A stretch of 64,000 nucleotides of DNA, taken from NCBI GenBank assembly GCA_015039315.1, contig WIDE01000121.1, forward strand, positions 1-64,000. Reading direction: 5' to 3'. The number at the start of each line of letters is the position of its first letter. Position 1 is the first letter of the stretch. The position numbers were made by a program, and so were the translations under genes. Under the pieces are notes generated by a model, which had not been told where the DNA came from, made no database searches, and worked only from the letters and a program-made list of their open reading frames with translations. Source of the stretch: Clavulina sp. PMI_390. Lineage: Eukaryota; Basidiomycota; Agaricomycetes; Cantharellales; Hydnaceae. Below are positions 21,834 through 32,871 of this stretch, in pieces.

Positions 21834-24800
21834 ATGGAGGCGCGTGCGAGTGACCTTGAGGCGGGTCTCGCGGACATTCCACCCGTCTCATCCACCCTGT
21901 CATCACCATCATCACCATCGCAAGTCACCGCCAGTCGAACCGAGCAGGCCACACGACTCGGCGCAGCGGAGGCTCATTCCCGCACGTCCACGAGCATGCC
22001 TCCTCTGGACACTCCGGTTCGATCATCGCCGACGCTGGGAGACCACCCTACCACTCTCGCAGACGGCCCAGAGACATCCGCGCCAATGGAGCGCCCGTCA
22101 CGCTCCTCGTCTCGTCGATTGTCGCGTACTGCTACCCGCACCTCTGCCGTTGGCCAAACCGAAGCTACTACCCTGGCAGAAAATGCTCCAGACTCTTCCC
22201 CAGACTCCCCCTCTGCAACATCCCCAGCCACCGATACCATCCACCACATGAATGTTGGGCCACTACACAATCATCCTGGTCAGCGTCGATCCTTGTATGC
22301 TCGGGTTCGCGCCTTCTTCGGACACGGCAATCCTCGACGCAAGCTACTCGTCAGCACTATATTTGGCCTCACGTTCTTCACTGCCCAGACCATCATCTGT
22401 GCCGTCTTTATCACTCTCACACAAGTCCAGTGGAAGTCACATACCAACGGCTCCGTTGGCGAGTCAGAGTGGTTAGCATGCAACGTCCCTCTGGGCGACC
22501 TCATGATCATCTGGCTCGTTCGATGCCTTCTAGGCCTAATACTGGAGATCTGGACTTTTACGAGAAAAATGCTCATGTACGTCTATCCATTTGATATGTA
22601 TTTGGTTTCACCGTGACAATTCCACGCCCATCGTTGTTGCTCAAGATCGCTCACATTCTTTCCCATTCTCTGCTTTTGTACAAACTTTGTTTAGACAACG
22701 CCGTGCCGCTCGGGAACGAGAAGAAAGGCGACGCGAACGTCGTGCTCGTAGACAGGCCGTGCGAGCAGAGCTTGTGCGTCGGCGAGCCTTGGCTCGCGCA
22801 GCTGCCGCAGCAGCCAATGCTGAAGCAAATGCCACTACACCCCGAACCGAAGCTGTCGCCCAGCTCGAGCAAGATCTGCAGGGACTGGAACGGTCGATCG
22901 AAACCCTTCGTCGTGACGTCGATCAGATTCTACAAAACCCAGACTCGGACCGTCAGCCTGATGAACCGGAGGAGGCTCAGGCGCAACAGCAGCCAGGACA
23001 GCAACAACAACAGCAGCAGCAAGCTGCTAATGCGAATCCATTTGGTCGTTGGGATGCGGTGTACCGAGCACTGCTCAATATCACCTCCCTGCTCGCCATG
23101 GTCCATTTTGGGATCACAAACGTTCTATTGTTCGATTCCACCAAGACCTGTCGTGTCACATCTCCACATCTATGGTGGAGTACGTTTGGCTTATTGTGCT
23201 TGACGTACATCACCATTTTGGAGGTCTTGGTCATTGCGTTTACTATTTTTGTCATCATGCCTCTTATCTTTGTGAGTCTCATCCTCTCCAGTTCTCCCAT
23301 CTTCGCGTCGTTTTCTAGCGGTTGGCTTAATTTTGTTACCATCCCAAATGACCCTTCCAATATATTGGCGTTGCTGACCTGTCCTCCATGCAGATCGGAC
23401 TCAACGTCATCCTTATTCTCACCGGCCACCGCCCAATGAGTGCTCGTCAGGTTTGTCCTTCAGATTATGAAATCTAGTCCGTAGTTATTAACAGGGATCA
23501 TATCGTTCCTTGCTGTTAGATGATCGATCCAGGCCACATCAATCCCGAAACTCCCAAAATGCCACAAAAACTTGTGGATAAAATCCCCCTTGTGCTATAT
23601 ATACCCGCACCAGAAGAGAAGAAGCCAAAGGCGAAACAAGGTGGTGGTAACAAGAAAGGCAAACCGTCTGCAACAGATGAGCCGGCTCCCAACACCGAGA
23701 AAGATACCCCAGAAATGAACGAAGATCCCGCGTTGTCGAGAATGCCACCTCCGATCGACTCTGCTCCAAACAATCCATCGCCGCCTCCTTCGATACCTGC
23801 AGTTGGGCTCTCGTATCCCCCTCGCTCAGACACCACCTCTACAAATCCCTTATCAATACCACTCCCTCCTTCGTGTCCGCCATCTCCGACTCCCGAGGAG
23901 CCTGAACCCGAGCTCATCACCATTACGGTTCCTCCCCGTGCAGGGACCAGCAATCTCGCCACTGCACCCTCCTCGCCCACATCAGCGCCATCATTATCTC
24001 TCACACAGGAAGGACATTCACCGCTGGCCAATGTGCCTACTTCAAGCTCGCTCCTCCAGCCTGATCCACGGTTCACTTTCTTGAAGAGGAAGAAGCGGAC
24101 TAACCCGCGACGATCGGATTCCCTTTCAACAGCGGCGCCGGCTACGTCATCAGTCACGGAGGATGCTGCTACAGGTGGTGTGTACGCTTATCCCGATCCG
24201 AGCGGCGCGAACTCGTCTGTGGATTCGCCTGGTGCAGGACCCTCAAAGCTGCCTGGGATGCACTCACACTCGCGTGTGAACACGACTTCTGCGTCGCGCA
24301 CGGGGTCGATATCGGAGTCCTTGAGATCCTATTGGACTGCGGAGGATGACGATGACGATGACAATGCAGACGCCATGTCGGCACGATCGTCTTCGTCCCC
24401 TGCAGCTGGGCACGACGATGCTACATCAAGAGCAGATGCCAGTGGAAGTGGGCCCCATTTGCTGGAGCAACTCCAGCGTGTGGCGAGCCTGTCGCACATC
24501 ACCTTGCCCATCTCACTAGCGGGCTCGCGTCCTCAGAGCATAGCCGAGAAGAGAAACGATGCGGACAGCGATGAAGCTGAGGAAGACGAGGAGGAGGAAG
24601 ATGAAGATGAAGGAGAGTGGGAAGATCGATATGAGAAGTCTCCCTTGGGGTTACCGTTCGTCCGTCTTGAGAACAATCGCGCGACGTGCGCAATTTGTTT
24701 GATGGATTTCGATGAGCCTCCACGGAGGAGTGTAGCAAAGGTGGATCCACCTGCAGCTACCTCGAGCGCTGGGACTAGTGCGAAAGGGAAAGGCAAGGGT

Positions 24801-25144
24801 AAAGGGAAGGCTGCGGATACGAAGCCGTCAGCGGCGAAGAAGGTGGAGGAAGAGCCAGCGCTCGTGCTCACTGGTGGCTCCGGCGATGGGGAGCCTGAGC
24901 CGCTGAGGTTGTTGGGCTGCGGTCATGTCTTCCACGTACGTTTTATTTGTCCTCTCTGCTTTCCGCATCTCCTCCGTGCCTCAAAGATTGCTCCGACTCA
25001 CTGACGGACGATGTCTCTTCTCTCTCATCGACTTTATAGAAATCATGCCTCGATCCTTGGTTGACAGGCGTATCGGGTCGGTGTCCTACATGTCAACGTA
25101 AAGTGGAGGTAGGCTCCAAGGGGAAGAAATCAAAGCGACAATAG
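21834..25144 (+). CDS. Multi-pass membrane RING-H2 E3 ubiquitin ligase
   Basis: Exons 21834-22576, 22695-23271, 23394-23450, 23520-24935 and 25040-25144 join in frame to 965 residues. A Ser/Thr/Pro-rich N-terminal region (1-170) precedes hydrophobic segments in LVSTIFGLTFFTAQTIICAV, then LMIIWLVRCLLGLILEIW. An Arg/Glu coiled region with poly-Gln (about 250-375) follows, then further hydrophobic segments around LLNITSLLAMVHFGITNVLL and LLCLTYITILEVLVIAFTI. A long acidic, Pro-rich stretch follows. The RING-H2 begins with CAIC (Cys849, Cys852) and continues with CGHVFH and, after the last intron, KSCLDPWL and CPTC. Cys852 and the next ligand Cys926 are 74 residues apart, much wider than usual. 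It probably transfers ubiquitin at an internal membrane. The ATG at 21834 is the first in frame. Confidence 0.85.
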
Positions 25145-25355
25145 ACATTGTTCTCCCAACAACCCTTTTACTCTTCATATCCCTCTTGCCTTTTCTCCTT
25201 CTCTCTTGCTACCTCTTTAATCAACATTATTTGTTCTGGGCTCATCACTCTGCTCTTGCAGCCACTCTGACCTAATCCCTGTTCTTACACGCAGCAATAT
25301 ATTAGTTTTCCAGCTTATCAATATGATTTCCCTCCGAACAAGATTTCTCTGGGTT

Positions 25356-26151
25356 CTAGTTCCCAGTGAGCGCTTCGTCGTCCGCAGCTGCCTCCACAGT
25401 TTTATTCACCCGCTGTATCCTTGCCTCTGCATCCTCTGAATGTTTACCGTAAACCTTTCTGCAGTTTTCGCACTCTGCACCACTCCAATAAGACCGCATA
25501 GCGACTTTTACTACTTTCCCAGACAGTCCCCATATAGGTATTGTAAGGGGTCTGGTCCCTAACAATCGTTGTCTCCTCTCCACCCATTCAGTCTTGGTAT
25601 GGAGACGGCAGGTCCATGTAATGCCTTCAAGCTCTTTTCGGCATTGTTTTAGCGTTTCCATCTGGATAGCTTGTAGCCGCAAGACTGTACGGCTAGGTAT
25701 ATCATCAAGCTCGGGAAACTGGTTGGCAGTTCCAGGGATGTCTATCGCTTCGTTGATGACTCGTATGCAAGCTTTCTTACGAGCATCCACAAGCCCATAT
25801 CGAACGGCCAGCGCCCAACTTAGGAGAGGCTGGCGGTTCTCCAGATAGTCCAAGAGGAATCGATCAATTCTCCTAGATCGGAACTTGAACTTTTCCGCAG
25901 CGAGTAGGAGTTCTGCTCTTCTCTCTGGATCTGGGGGATAGTTGGGTCCCTTCTGTCATTTGAATTGGTTCGGGAGTTTGGGAGGCGGTAGGAGATGAAG
26001 GCTTAGCATACAAAGCAGCCATATTGCTGAAATATGATGAGCTGTGTCGTAGCATGAATGAGTGGACGCGGAACTCAGCACCATCGTTGCATCGAATGAT
26101 GATGTCGCCATCAGGGAAAGTAACATGGTTGGAATCAGCGTTGGGAGACAT
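25356..26151 (-). pseudogene. BTB gene 1, broken by a frameshifting deletion
   Basis: It starts at 26151 with a good BTB N-terminus (HVTFPDGDIIIRCNDGAEF, then MTEG) and ends at 25356 (DEALTGN). Compared with BTB gene 2, about 56 bases are missing just after MTEG (near 25955), which removes the strand/helix encoded there (SYVINTFLLLLYSS in BTB gene 2) and shifts the frame. The upstream frame then stops at about 25873 while the homologous sequence continues in another frame (AELLLAAEKFKF, LLSWALAVRYGL). The C-terminal CRLH and CENC motifs survive in the second frame. No intron could repair this because the missing bases are absent. Confidence 0.8.
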
Positions 26152-26560
26152 CGTCGCTCACAGTATTCAAATTCTGAAAAATATGGAAGGGTTATCTTGG
26201 GATCCGGTCCACGATAAGAACTCAGGAGAGGTATTCTCCTACCTACACTCTGTATCTCCCTATTGTTTATTTGGACGGGATGGCGGGTTTGCATAGTGGG
26301 TCTGGTATAACTCCTCATGTGGACGCGCTTGACATCTGACATAATCCTTCCACAGGCTGCCAGGTTTTCGGCCCCAACAAGAGCCTTTATCTCTGGGAAA
26401 ACTCTCATCTAGAGCACTAGGCCTCCTTTGTGAATCTTCACCTCGGGGCTTCTGTGGACGAGTACCTCACTTCTTGTAATAAACCCCCCTTAGTCTCGGG
26501 CATGTGCCCAACTATCGCGTGCAAAAAATGTATGAATTCACAGATTGTAGCGATTTAGAT
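26152..26560. other. Spacer between BTB genes 1 and 2
   Basis: About 400 bases containing the upstream region of BTB gene 1. Some patches resemble the region upstream of BTB gene 2 (ATCGTCGCTC... then a GAATAT motif), showing that the duplicated unit included promoter DNA. No further feature is seen. Confidence 0.45.
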
Positions 26561-27412
26561 CTAGTTCCCCGTGAGCGCTTCGTTTTTTGCCGCAGCGCTC
26601 ACAACTCCTTTCATCTCCCTTATCCTTGCCTTTACGTTGGTCGAATTATCGATATAGCAATCTGCACATGCCGTACAATTTGTTCCCAGGTGATATGCCC
26701 ACATTGCAATGTCTGCAACTGTTCCTCCATGTGACCACATTGTCGCAGTGAGGGGCTTATTCCTTGCCTCTTTTTGCAGTTTACTTGCCAGTACAGCCTC
26801 GGCATGCGCAGGACATCCCCATGTTATATCATGAAGGATCTTTCGACATTTCTTCAGCGTATCCTCTTGGATTGCCTGCAACTGCATGATTGCACGGCCG
26901 GATACATCATTGAGCTCAGGGACATCCTTTGCGACTCCGCGGATATCGATGGCCTCCATGATGACTCTCGAGCATGCTTTCCTACGAGCTTCCTGGAAAC
27001 CATAGCGGACGGCGATCGCCCAGCTCTGAAGAGGCTCCAGGGTCTGTAGATACTCCAGGAAGAACCGGTCGATTGTTGTGGAAGTAAACTTGAACTTTTC
27101 TGCAGCGAGTAGAAGTTCTGTTCTGCTCTCTGCGGTCAGAGGATAAGTTGGAGCCGGTAGGGACGAAGAACTATAGAGAAGGAGAAGAAATGTGTTGATG
27201 ACATAACTTCCCTCTGTTACTTGGATTGGCTCGGGAGACTTGGGAATAGTGCCAGATGATGGCTTAGGATATAACGTGGGGATATTGCTGAAGTAACGTG
27301 AGCCGAATCGCAGCATGAATGAGTGGACACGAAATTCAACACCATCACTGGATCGAATGAGAGCATCGCCATCAGGGAACGTAACATGGCTCGGATCAGC
27401 AGTAGCAGCCAT
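26561..27412 (-). CDS. BTB/POZ-domain protein 2
   Basis: An intronless gene of 283 residues; ATG at 27412 places the BTB start (HVTFPDGDALIRSSDGVEF) near residue 9, as in the paralogs. Residues about 9-110 form the BTB domain (FRVHSFMLRFGSRYF, SYVINTFLLLLYSSSS). Then come a helical motif LQSWAIAVRYGFQEARRKAC, a second motif ELNDVSGRAIMQLQAIQ, and a C-terminal WGCPAHAE followed by CTACADC. BTB domains dimerise and can bind Cullin 3, acting as substrate adaptors. Nothing else in the protein points to a known class, so the role is unknown. It is the closest relative of broken BTB gene 1 and shares the ending DEALTGN. Confidence 0.8.
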   Translation of the reverse strand: MAATADPSHVTFPDGDALIRSSDGVEFRVHSFMLRFGSRYFSNIPTLYPKPSSGTIPKSPEPIQVTEGSYVINTFLLLLYSSSSLPAPTYPLTAESRTELLLAAEKFKFTSTTIDRFFLEYLQTLEPLQSWAIAVRYGFQEARRKACSRVIMEAIDIRGVAKDVPELNDVSGRAIMQLQAIQEDTLKKCRKILHDITWGCPAHAEAVLASKLQKEARNKPLTATMWSHGGTVADIAMWAYHLGTNCTACADCYIDNSTNVKARIREMKGVVSAAAKNEALTGN

Positions 27413-27725
27413 CGTCGCTCGCAAGACCCCAACTCCGAAGAATATCTGAGGATGATCTCGGGCTTCTACCACTGGCAAGAACTCAATGGGAAGGGCTTGG
27501 TGTCAAGTAGTAGAGGTGAGCGTAGCGTTCAGCTGTCTCTTCTCTCGCGGCGTCTACTCAGATTCATACTCACGTTGAATAGATCTCCAGGTTATGGGGA
27601 GGTATAATAACACAGCTACTTCGCGAGAGATTCAGCTCGATTTCGTATGCCCTTTTCGGTCAGCTGCGATGCTGAACGGAGCAGGGGATGGCTCTATGGG
27701 TAATGTGGTGGCAGTGCATTATATT

Positions 27726-27734
27726 GCACATCGT
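27726..27734. repeat. 9-base target-site duplication, left copy
   Basis: GCACATCGT directly precedes the left end of the transposon and is repeated exactly after its right end at 28988-28996. Confidence 0.8.
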
Positions 27735-28987
27735 GCGTGTGTATTTTCGCCCCCGCGTGCCGTATTTACGCCCCCGAGCAACCGGTCCCGCCCCCATGCA
27801 CCAGATTCCGCCCCCACGTCTATTGCAGCACATCAACGGCAGCACGCTACAAATCGGAAAGTATATCAATAGATAGCCATGAATGACGAGGTTACCGGAA
27901 AAATGGACGTTTTGCAAAATTTGATGTCTCAAGGTGAATCCTTACGTTTCGCTTCATCGGCATAGAGGCCTATGGGCAGCTGTGCTATCGTTTCCAATGC
28001 ATTTGAGATAGATAGTAGCGCAAGACTACTTCCACTATTTCTCTCTGTTGTGGGAGCTCAGACTTGTTGTGTATTTGCGGTATTTTGCTGTGGTATGTGG
28101 TGCGGCTAGGTCAGTCTCACCTCGGAAGGGAGGAACGCTATAACAAGTCTCATGAGCCATTTGCAACTTTTTTGGTGCTGGAAAACCCCTCCAGGATACA
28201 GATGTCCTTTTAACCGACTCTTTGGTAGTGAAATGTGTCCTGTAGATCGGGCAATCCTTGAGGATGCGGTTGGGGGTCGAGAACTTGCCACAGCCGCATT
28301 CCTAGAGCTCAAAGAGGCTCGAATGATCAAATTACATAACAACCTAAGATGTTGTACTGCTCTACATAGCGGCTTGTAGTGATTATGGCGAGAGTATCTT
28401 CCGAATTCTTATAGAAGGTAGGCATCGTGCCATTGCGTGCACCAAGGGAGCAACAGGATTTGCGTGGCGCAAATAAGGAAATCGATCAATAATTCAGGTA
28501 TAATCCTTAGTTAAGGAGTGAATTGGTCTAGACGGGGCCGCTGCTGAGCATCTGGATGATAAGCTGGCTCTTTCTGCCTCGAGCAAGATGTGCGGAGGGT
28601 AACTAATAAAACACATGATCAACTTTAGCGGCAATATGAGACATTTCGAGGCAACCTCTGAATGTTTAGTATCTTTATATATATCATAATGTATATACGT
28701 TGTAATCAACAGAAAAACCAGGGGGAAAGTATAAGAAATGGAGAGGATATCCTTGTAATTGGATAGGGAAAACGGAGACCGGGACAAATTCCAACTGTCA
28801 GATTTTGCATAACCACCATTTTTCCCGTCATCCCCTCGCCTGTAGCTATCCATCGATATGCTTTCCGAGTTGTAGCGTGCTGCTGTTGATGTGCTGCAAT
28901 AGACGTGGGGGCGGAATCTGGTGCATGGGGGCGGGACCGGTTGCTCGGGGGCGTAATTCAGTCACGTGGGGGCGAAACCCATTTTGC
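27735..28987. mobile_element. Non-autonomous TIR transposon (1,253 bases, MULE-like)
   Basis: Long terminal inverted repeats of about 190 bases (27735-27925 and about 28800-28987) flank a 0.87 kb interior without a transposase. Each end carries four GGGGGCG boxes pointing outwards (left, as CGCCCCC: 27748, 27769, 27789, 27809; right: 28907, 28927, 28947, 28968). Box spacing is 20, 20 and 21 bases in both arms. The ends start GC and share TTTCGCCCCC. A perfect 9-base duplication, GCACATCGT, flanks the element. A 9-base duplication with long inverted repeats is typical of Mutator-like elements; 8-base families (hAT, KDZ) fit less well. It sits between BTB genes 2 and 3. Frames inside the arms are by-products of the repeats. 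Confidence 0.85.
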
Positions 28988-28996
28988 GCACATCGT
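28988..28996. repeat. 9-base target-site duplication, right copy
   Basis: GCACATCGT, identical to 27726-27734, immediately after the right terminal repeat. Confidence 0.8.
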
Positions 28997-29053
28997 TCAG
29001 GTTCAATCTGATCTCTCAATAGCACTCATTGTATCAAAACGAGTAGAACCTAC

Positions 29054-29895
29054 CTATGGATTTTTGGCCTCCTGCTCGGCCGAGGTAGTCAAGTGACGGA
29101 ACGTTCCCTGCCGGCCCTCCTGTATATCTTCGTCATCCGGTACTAACTTCCTACACGTTTCGCAATTTGTAACGGACTCAGTGATCACTGAATAATTGGT
29201 GTCTATAATATCCCAGCTAGCTTCCGTAAATGGGGACGATAAAAAGCTTTGAAACGCCCCCTCCATGTGGATGGGGCCCCGCGGATGTTTGGGACAACGC
29301 AAATATATCTTCTTGATCCGCTCACATGCAGCGGAGAAAGTCGCTTTCTGAATCGACTGGAGGCGCATCAGCATTCGACCACTAACAGCGTCGAGCTCCT
29401 GTACGTCATCGGCGAGGGCAGTGATGTTAACATCCTCCTCAATAATACGTTTGCAGGCATTCATGCTGGCTTCGCGAAGATTAAACCGAACCGCAAGTGC
29501 CCAAGCTTGAAGTGGCTCGAGTGTTGCAAGGTGTTCCACGAGGAAGGCGTTGACGGCTCTCCCGGTGAATTTGTACTTTTCTGCAGCATGAAGGAGCTCC
29601 AGTCGGTCCTCGGCGTTCTTGGGGGGCAGCGGCTCTGGGAGAGAGGAGTAGTTGTATGATAGAAGGATTAGGGTGTTGATTACATAGCCTCCCTCGGATA
29701 ACTGGGTAGGCTCTAATGTAGGAGAGTCGGAAGCGCCTGAGGGCTTGCGATACGGCGCAGCCATGTTGCCGAAAAAGAGGGAACTCCGACGCAACATGAA
29801 AGAGTCGACACGGAATTCTATACCATCTTCGAGCGCAAAATGGTGTCACCATCGGCGCAGGAGATGAGATTGGAGAGCTCAGGTGGTGACGACAT
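29054..29895 (-). pseudogene. BTB gene 3, one-base frameshift in the BTB domain
   Basis: Homology begins at ATG 29895 (MSSPPELSNLISCADGDTIL). Near 29829 the codons for the S-D-G signature are one base short (RS followed by AA-GAT instead of a full triplet), so the frame runs into TAG a few codons later. From there the correct sequence continues in the next frame (IEFRVDSFMLRRSSLFF, GGYVINTLILLSYNYSS, LQAWALAVRFNLREAS, ELDAVSGRMLMRLQSIQ, CPKH, CETC) to 29054. A start at the downstream Met (29797) would give 247 residues without the first BTB strand. It could be a real pseudogene or a sequencing error. Confidence 0.7.
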
Positions 29896-30493
29896 CCTCG
29901 CGTTAAACAAAAGAGCACAAATTTGATCGCTCGGTAGTCTAATCTGGCGGCCGCATAAGATGATACTGGTATTAGTCAACTGAAATGCTCGACTTCAACG
30001 TATAACAATGGTATGAATCACAAAAGTACCTTGTACAAGGCTGTGCCAGTAATAGTCGTGAGACCGCGCTGGGGAATACTTACTTGACGAATGCCAAGCT
30101 TGAGAAGGTTAGTGGAATAATGATCCCGCCAAAATATCAGCCCACCTCGTCTGCAACGGAGGGTGAAACGATGCAAGACTCACAGTAGTGTTAGCTGGAC
30201 TATCCAAGCCATGATTTGGCAGTGTGCCTAAAAGCAGCACAAGTTCACACCATTGTCAATATGTACCTCCTAGATTACAAATTCTCAATGGTCAAGAGCA
30301 CTGGACTGACAGGGAACACGATAAAACTTTGTTATTGAGAGAACAATTGGGACGATTAAAATGAATACGGGTATATCGAAAGAAATTGATGGGGACGAAG
30401 TCCGAGGTCATCTGGCAGCTAGATGGTTGATGCCCGATGGTTTGTTAAGGCCAATAAGCTGATATACACGCAGAAACTCCTGGGCCTTACGCC
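29896..30493. other. Spacer between BTB genes 3 and 4
   Basis: About 600 bases. The part from about 30240 to 30490 matches 31750-32055, the equivalent 3' flank of BTB gene 5's neighbour, and belongs to a tandem duplication. No gene is seen. Confidence 0.5.
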
Positions 30494-31330
30494 TCAGGTG
30501 GACTCCTCAGCGACGGCAACAACCAATTTTTCATCCCATTTTGATCTCCTGGAACTCATGCCTTCAGCAGCGCCAAGTGCCATTGCAAAACACTCTTCAC
30601 ATCCTTTCCCCGCGGCATAGGCAGTGACAGAGGCCGCTGCCAGCCCGTTCCACATTTCTACCGGCAAATTCAGAGTTTGTGCCATGTTATTCATGTATCC
30701 GGTGAAAGGCTCGTCCGCGTGCAGTGGGCATGTCCAAGCAACGCCTTCGAGCCCTTCACGCCAGGCTGCAGCCGTCTCTTGCTGAATTTGATGCAAGCGA
30801 GTCACAGAGCGCCCACTGACTGCATCAAGTTCAGAGACATCGTTTGCTCTTGCGAGGACATCAACATTGTCTTCGATGATGCGTTGAGAGGCAGCTTTAC
30901 GTGCCTCGCGAAGATCAAATCGCACTGCGAGCGCCCAGCTTAGTAGGGGCTCTAGTGTAGCAAAATGAGCTTCGAGGAACTGGTCGATTGCTTTGCAGGT
31001 GAAGTTGAACTTTTCCCTTGCACGTAAGAGATCGATTCGATTCTCAGACGTGCTTGGAGCCTGAGGTTGGGGGATCGATTCCGAAGAGGAGTTGTAAAGG
31101 AGAATGAGGAGGGTATTAAGTACATAGCTTCCCTCTGACATTCGGATAGGCTCAAGTAAGGCTTGGGTAGATGAGGTAGTGGGAGGAAGTTGGAGCATGT
31201 CCCGAAAGAATTGAGAGTTACGACGTAAGACGACGGAATCGACACGAAATTCAACGCCATCGCTGGAGCGGAGGAGTGTGTCTCCGTCAGGGAAAGATAT
31301 GAATCTCGAGATATCCACTGGGGAGGACAT
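30494..31330 (-). CDS. BTB/POZ-domain protein 4
   Basis: An intact intronless gene of 278 residues from ATG 31330. The BTB domain spans about residues 10-105 (FISFPDGDTLLRSSDGVEF, RVDSVVLRRNSQFFRDML, SYVLNTLLILLYNSSS). It is followed by LLSWALAVRFDLREARKAA, ELDAVSGRSVTRLHQIQ and a C-terminal WTCPLH with a later CEEC. This is the best-preserved member of the first sub-cluster and the template for judging genes 3 and 5. Predicted adaptor; partner unknown. Confidence 0.85.
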   Translation of the reverse strand: MSSPVDISRFISFPDGDTLLRSSDGVEFRVDSVVLRRNSQFFRDMLQLPPTTSSTQALLEPIRMSEGSYVLNTLLILLYNSSSESIPQPQAPSTSENRIDLLRAREKFNFTCKAIDQFLEAHFATLEPLLSWALAVRFDLREARKAASQRIIEDNVDVLARANDVSELDAVSGRSVTRLHQIQQETAAAWREGLEGVAWTCPLHADEPFTGYMNNMAQTLNLPVEMWNGLAAASVTAYAAGKGCEECFAMALGAAEGMSSRRSKWDEKLVVAVAEEST

Positions 31331-32056
31331 CTTTGTTTACGAAATGTGACGGAGTTTGGTGTACGAAGCCAAGGATAGGTCCAAATCAATGAGCCGAGGA
31401 GACAAGGTAATGGGTGCGTGCTTTCCTACTTTGCGCGTGGAGTGAATACGCCGCCAGGACTAAGTCTGAGATGCAAGGCACAAGGTCAAACTTTGTCGCT
31501 ATCACACAACCAAGCTCCTGACCTGATCAGTCTTCGTCCAACTGGAGAAGCCAACGATGGTTCTGTGAGAAGGAGGATGTGCAAACGCGGCTTGCAAGCT
31601 GTGCAAGATCACAACTGGATGAGTTGTCAATTTGCCAGCGCACTGGCAGATTGCTGTTCTACTTGCACGTGTGTCCAAGATAGGAGTCAAGCTGTTTGTA
31701 TTGTGATTGATTCCCGAGGAGAACAGCAATCGATCAAGCATTACCTGGATGCACATCCATTGTCAATGTGCGCCTCCTAGGTTGCAAATTCTATCTGGAG
31801 CAGCCAACAAGGATTATGAATTGACAAAGCGCGTAATACAAACTTCGTTATTGAGGACAGAGAGCGATGAAGTGGCTAACATGACCAGGGACCCATTGAA
31901 GGAAACGGAGGGGGACAGAGGGGTCAAACAAATCCACTTTGGTCCAGCCTCAGCCATATTTTGAACAAGGCCATATGGCCCCTCGATAGCTGATGCCCGA
32001 TAATTTATTAGGGCCAACAGGCCGATATACGCGCAGAAATTACCTGGCGTTGTGGG
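31331..32056. other. Spacer between BTB genes 4 and 5
   Basis: Contains the upstream region of BTB gene 4 and the 3' flank of gene 5. The 31390-31680 part resembles 32950-33220 (upstream of gene 5), and the 31745-32055 part resembles 30240-30490. This shows a head-to-tail duplicated unit of about 1.54 kb. Confidence 0.6.
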
Positions 32057-32871
32057 TCAGCTGGACTCTTCAGCAATGGCAGCAAGGAATGTTTCGTCCA
32101 TTTTTGCTCTTCTGGCTGCCATACTATCGGCGGCATGACGTCCATTCTGAAGACACGCTTGGCACTTTCTCCCTGCTGCATAGGCAGTGANNNNNNNNNN
32201 NNNNNNNNNNNNNNNNNNNNNNNNNNNNNNNNNNNNNNNNNNNNNNNNNNNNNNNNNNNNNNNNNNNNNNNNNNNNNNNNNNNNNNNNNNNNNNNNNNNN
32301 NNNNNNNNNNNNNNNNNNNNNNNNNNNNNNNNNNNNNNNNNNNNNNNNNNNNNNNNNNNNNNNNNNNNNNNNNNNNNNNNNNNNNNNNNNNNNNNNNNNN
32401 NNNNNNNNNNNNNNNNNNNNNNNNNNNNNNNNNNNNNNNNNNNNNNNNNNNNNNNNNNNNNNNNNNNNNNNNNNNNNNNNNNNNNNNNNNNNNNNNNNNN
32501 NNNNNNNNNNNNNNNNNNNNNNNNNNNNNNNNNNNNNNNNNNNNNNNNNNNNNNNNNNNNNNNNNNNNNNNNNNNNNNNNNNNNNNNNNNNNNNNNNNNN
32601 NNNNNNNNNNNNNNNNNNNNNNNNNNNNNNNNNNNNNNNNNNNNNNNNNNNNNNNNNNNNNNNNNNNNNNNNNNNNNNNNNNNNNNNNNNNNNNNNNNNN
32701 NNNNNNNNNNNNNNNNNNNNNNNNNNNNNNNNNNNNNNNNNNNNNNNNNNNNNNNNNNNNNNNNNNNNNNNNNNNNNNNNNNACGCGAAATTCAACGCCA
32801 TCGCCGGAGCGGAGCAGCGTGTCTCCGTCAGGAAAAGATATGAAGCCGGACATATCGCCCTGAGATGACAT
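32057..32871 (-). CDS. BTB/POZ-domain protein 5, interrupted by an assembly gap
   Basis: The N-terminus (from ATG 32871, FISFPDGDTLLRSGDGVEF) is intact up to the N run. After the gap the correct C-terminus reads TAYAAGRKCQACLQNG and ends FLAAIAEESS with a stop at 32057-32059, closely matching gene 4 (TAYAAGKGCEEC, VVAVAEEST). The two parts are out of frame across the 592 Ns, and the total (815) is shorter than gene 4 (837), so the gap length is an estimate. The body of the BTB domain and both helical motifs are unseen, so intactness cannot be judged. Confidence 0.7.
32191..32782. other. Assembly gap (592 N) within BTB gene 5
   Basis: A run of 592 undefined bases. The flanking coding frames do not agree across it, so the true length differs from 592. 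Confidence 0.99.

Noticed and set aside
27740..28980. CRISPR-like array from regularly spaced GGGGGCG boxes
   Set aside because: Repeats are only 7 bases, four per side and in opposite orientation at the two ends. They are subterminal boxes of a transposon in a eukaryote.
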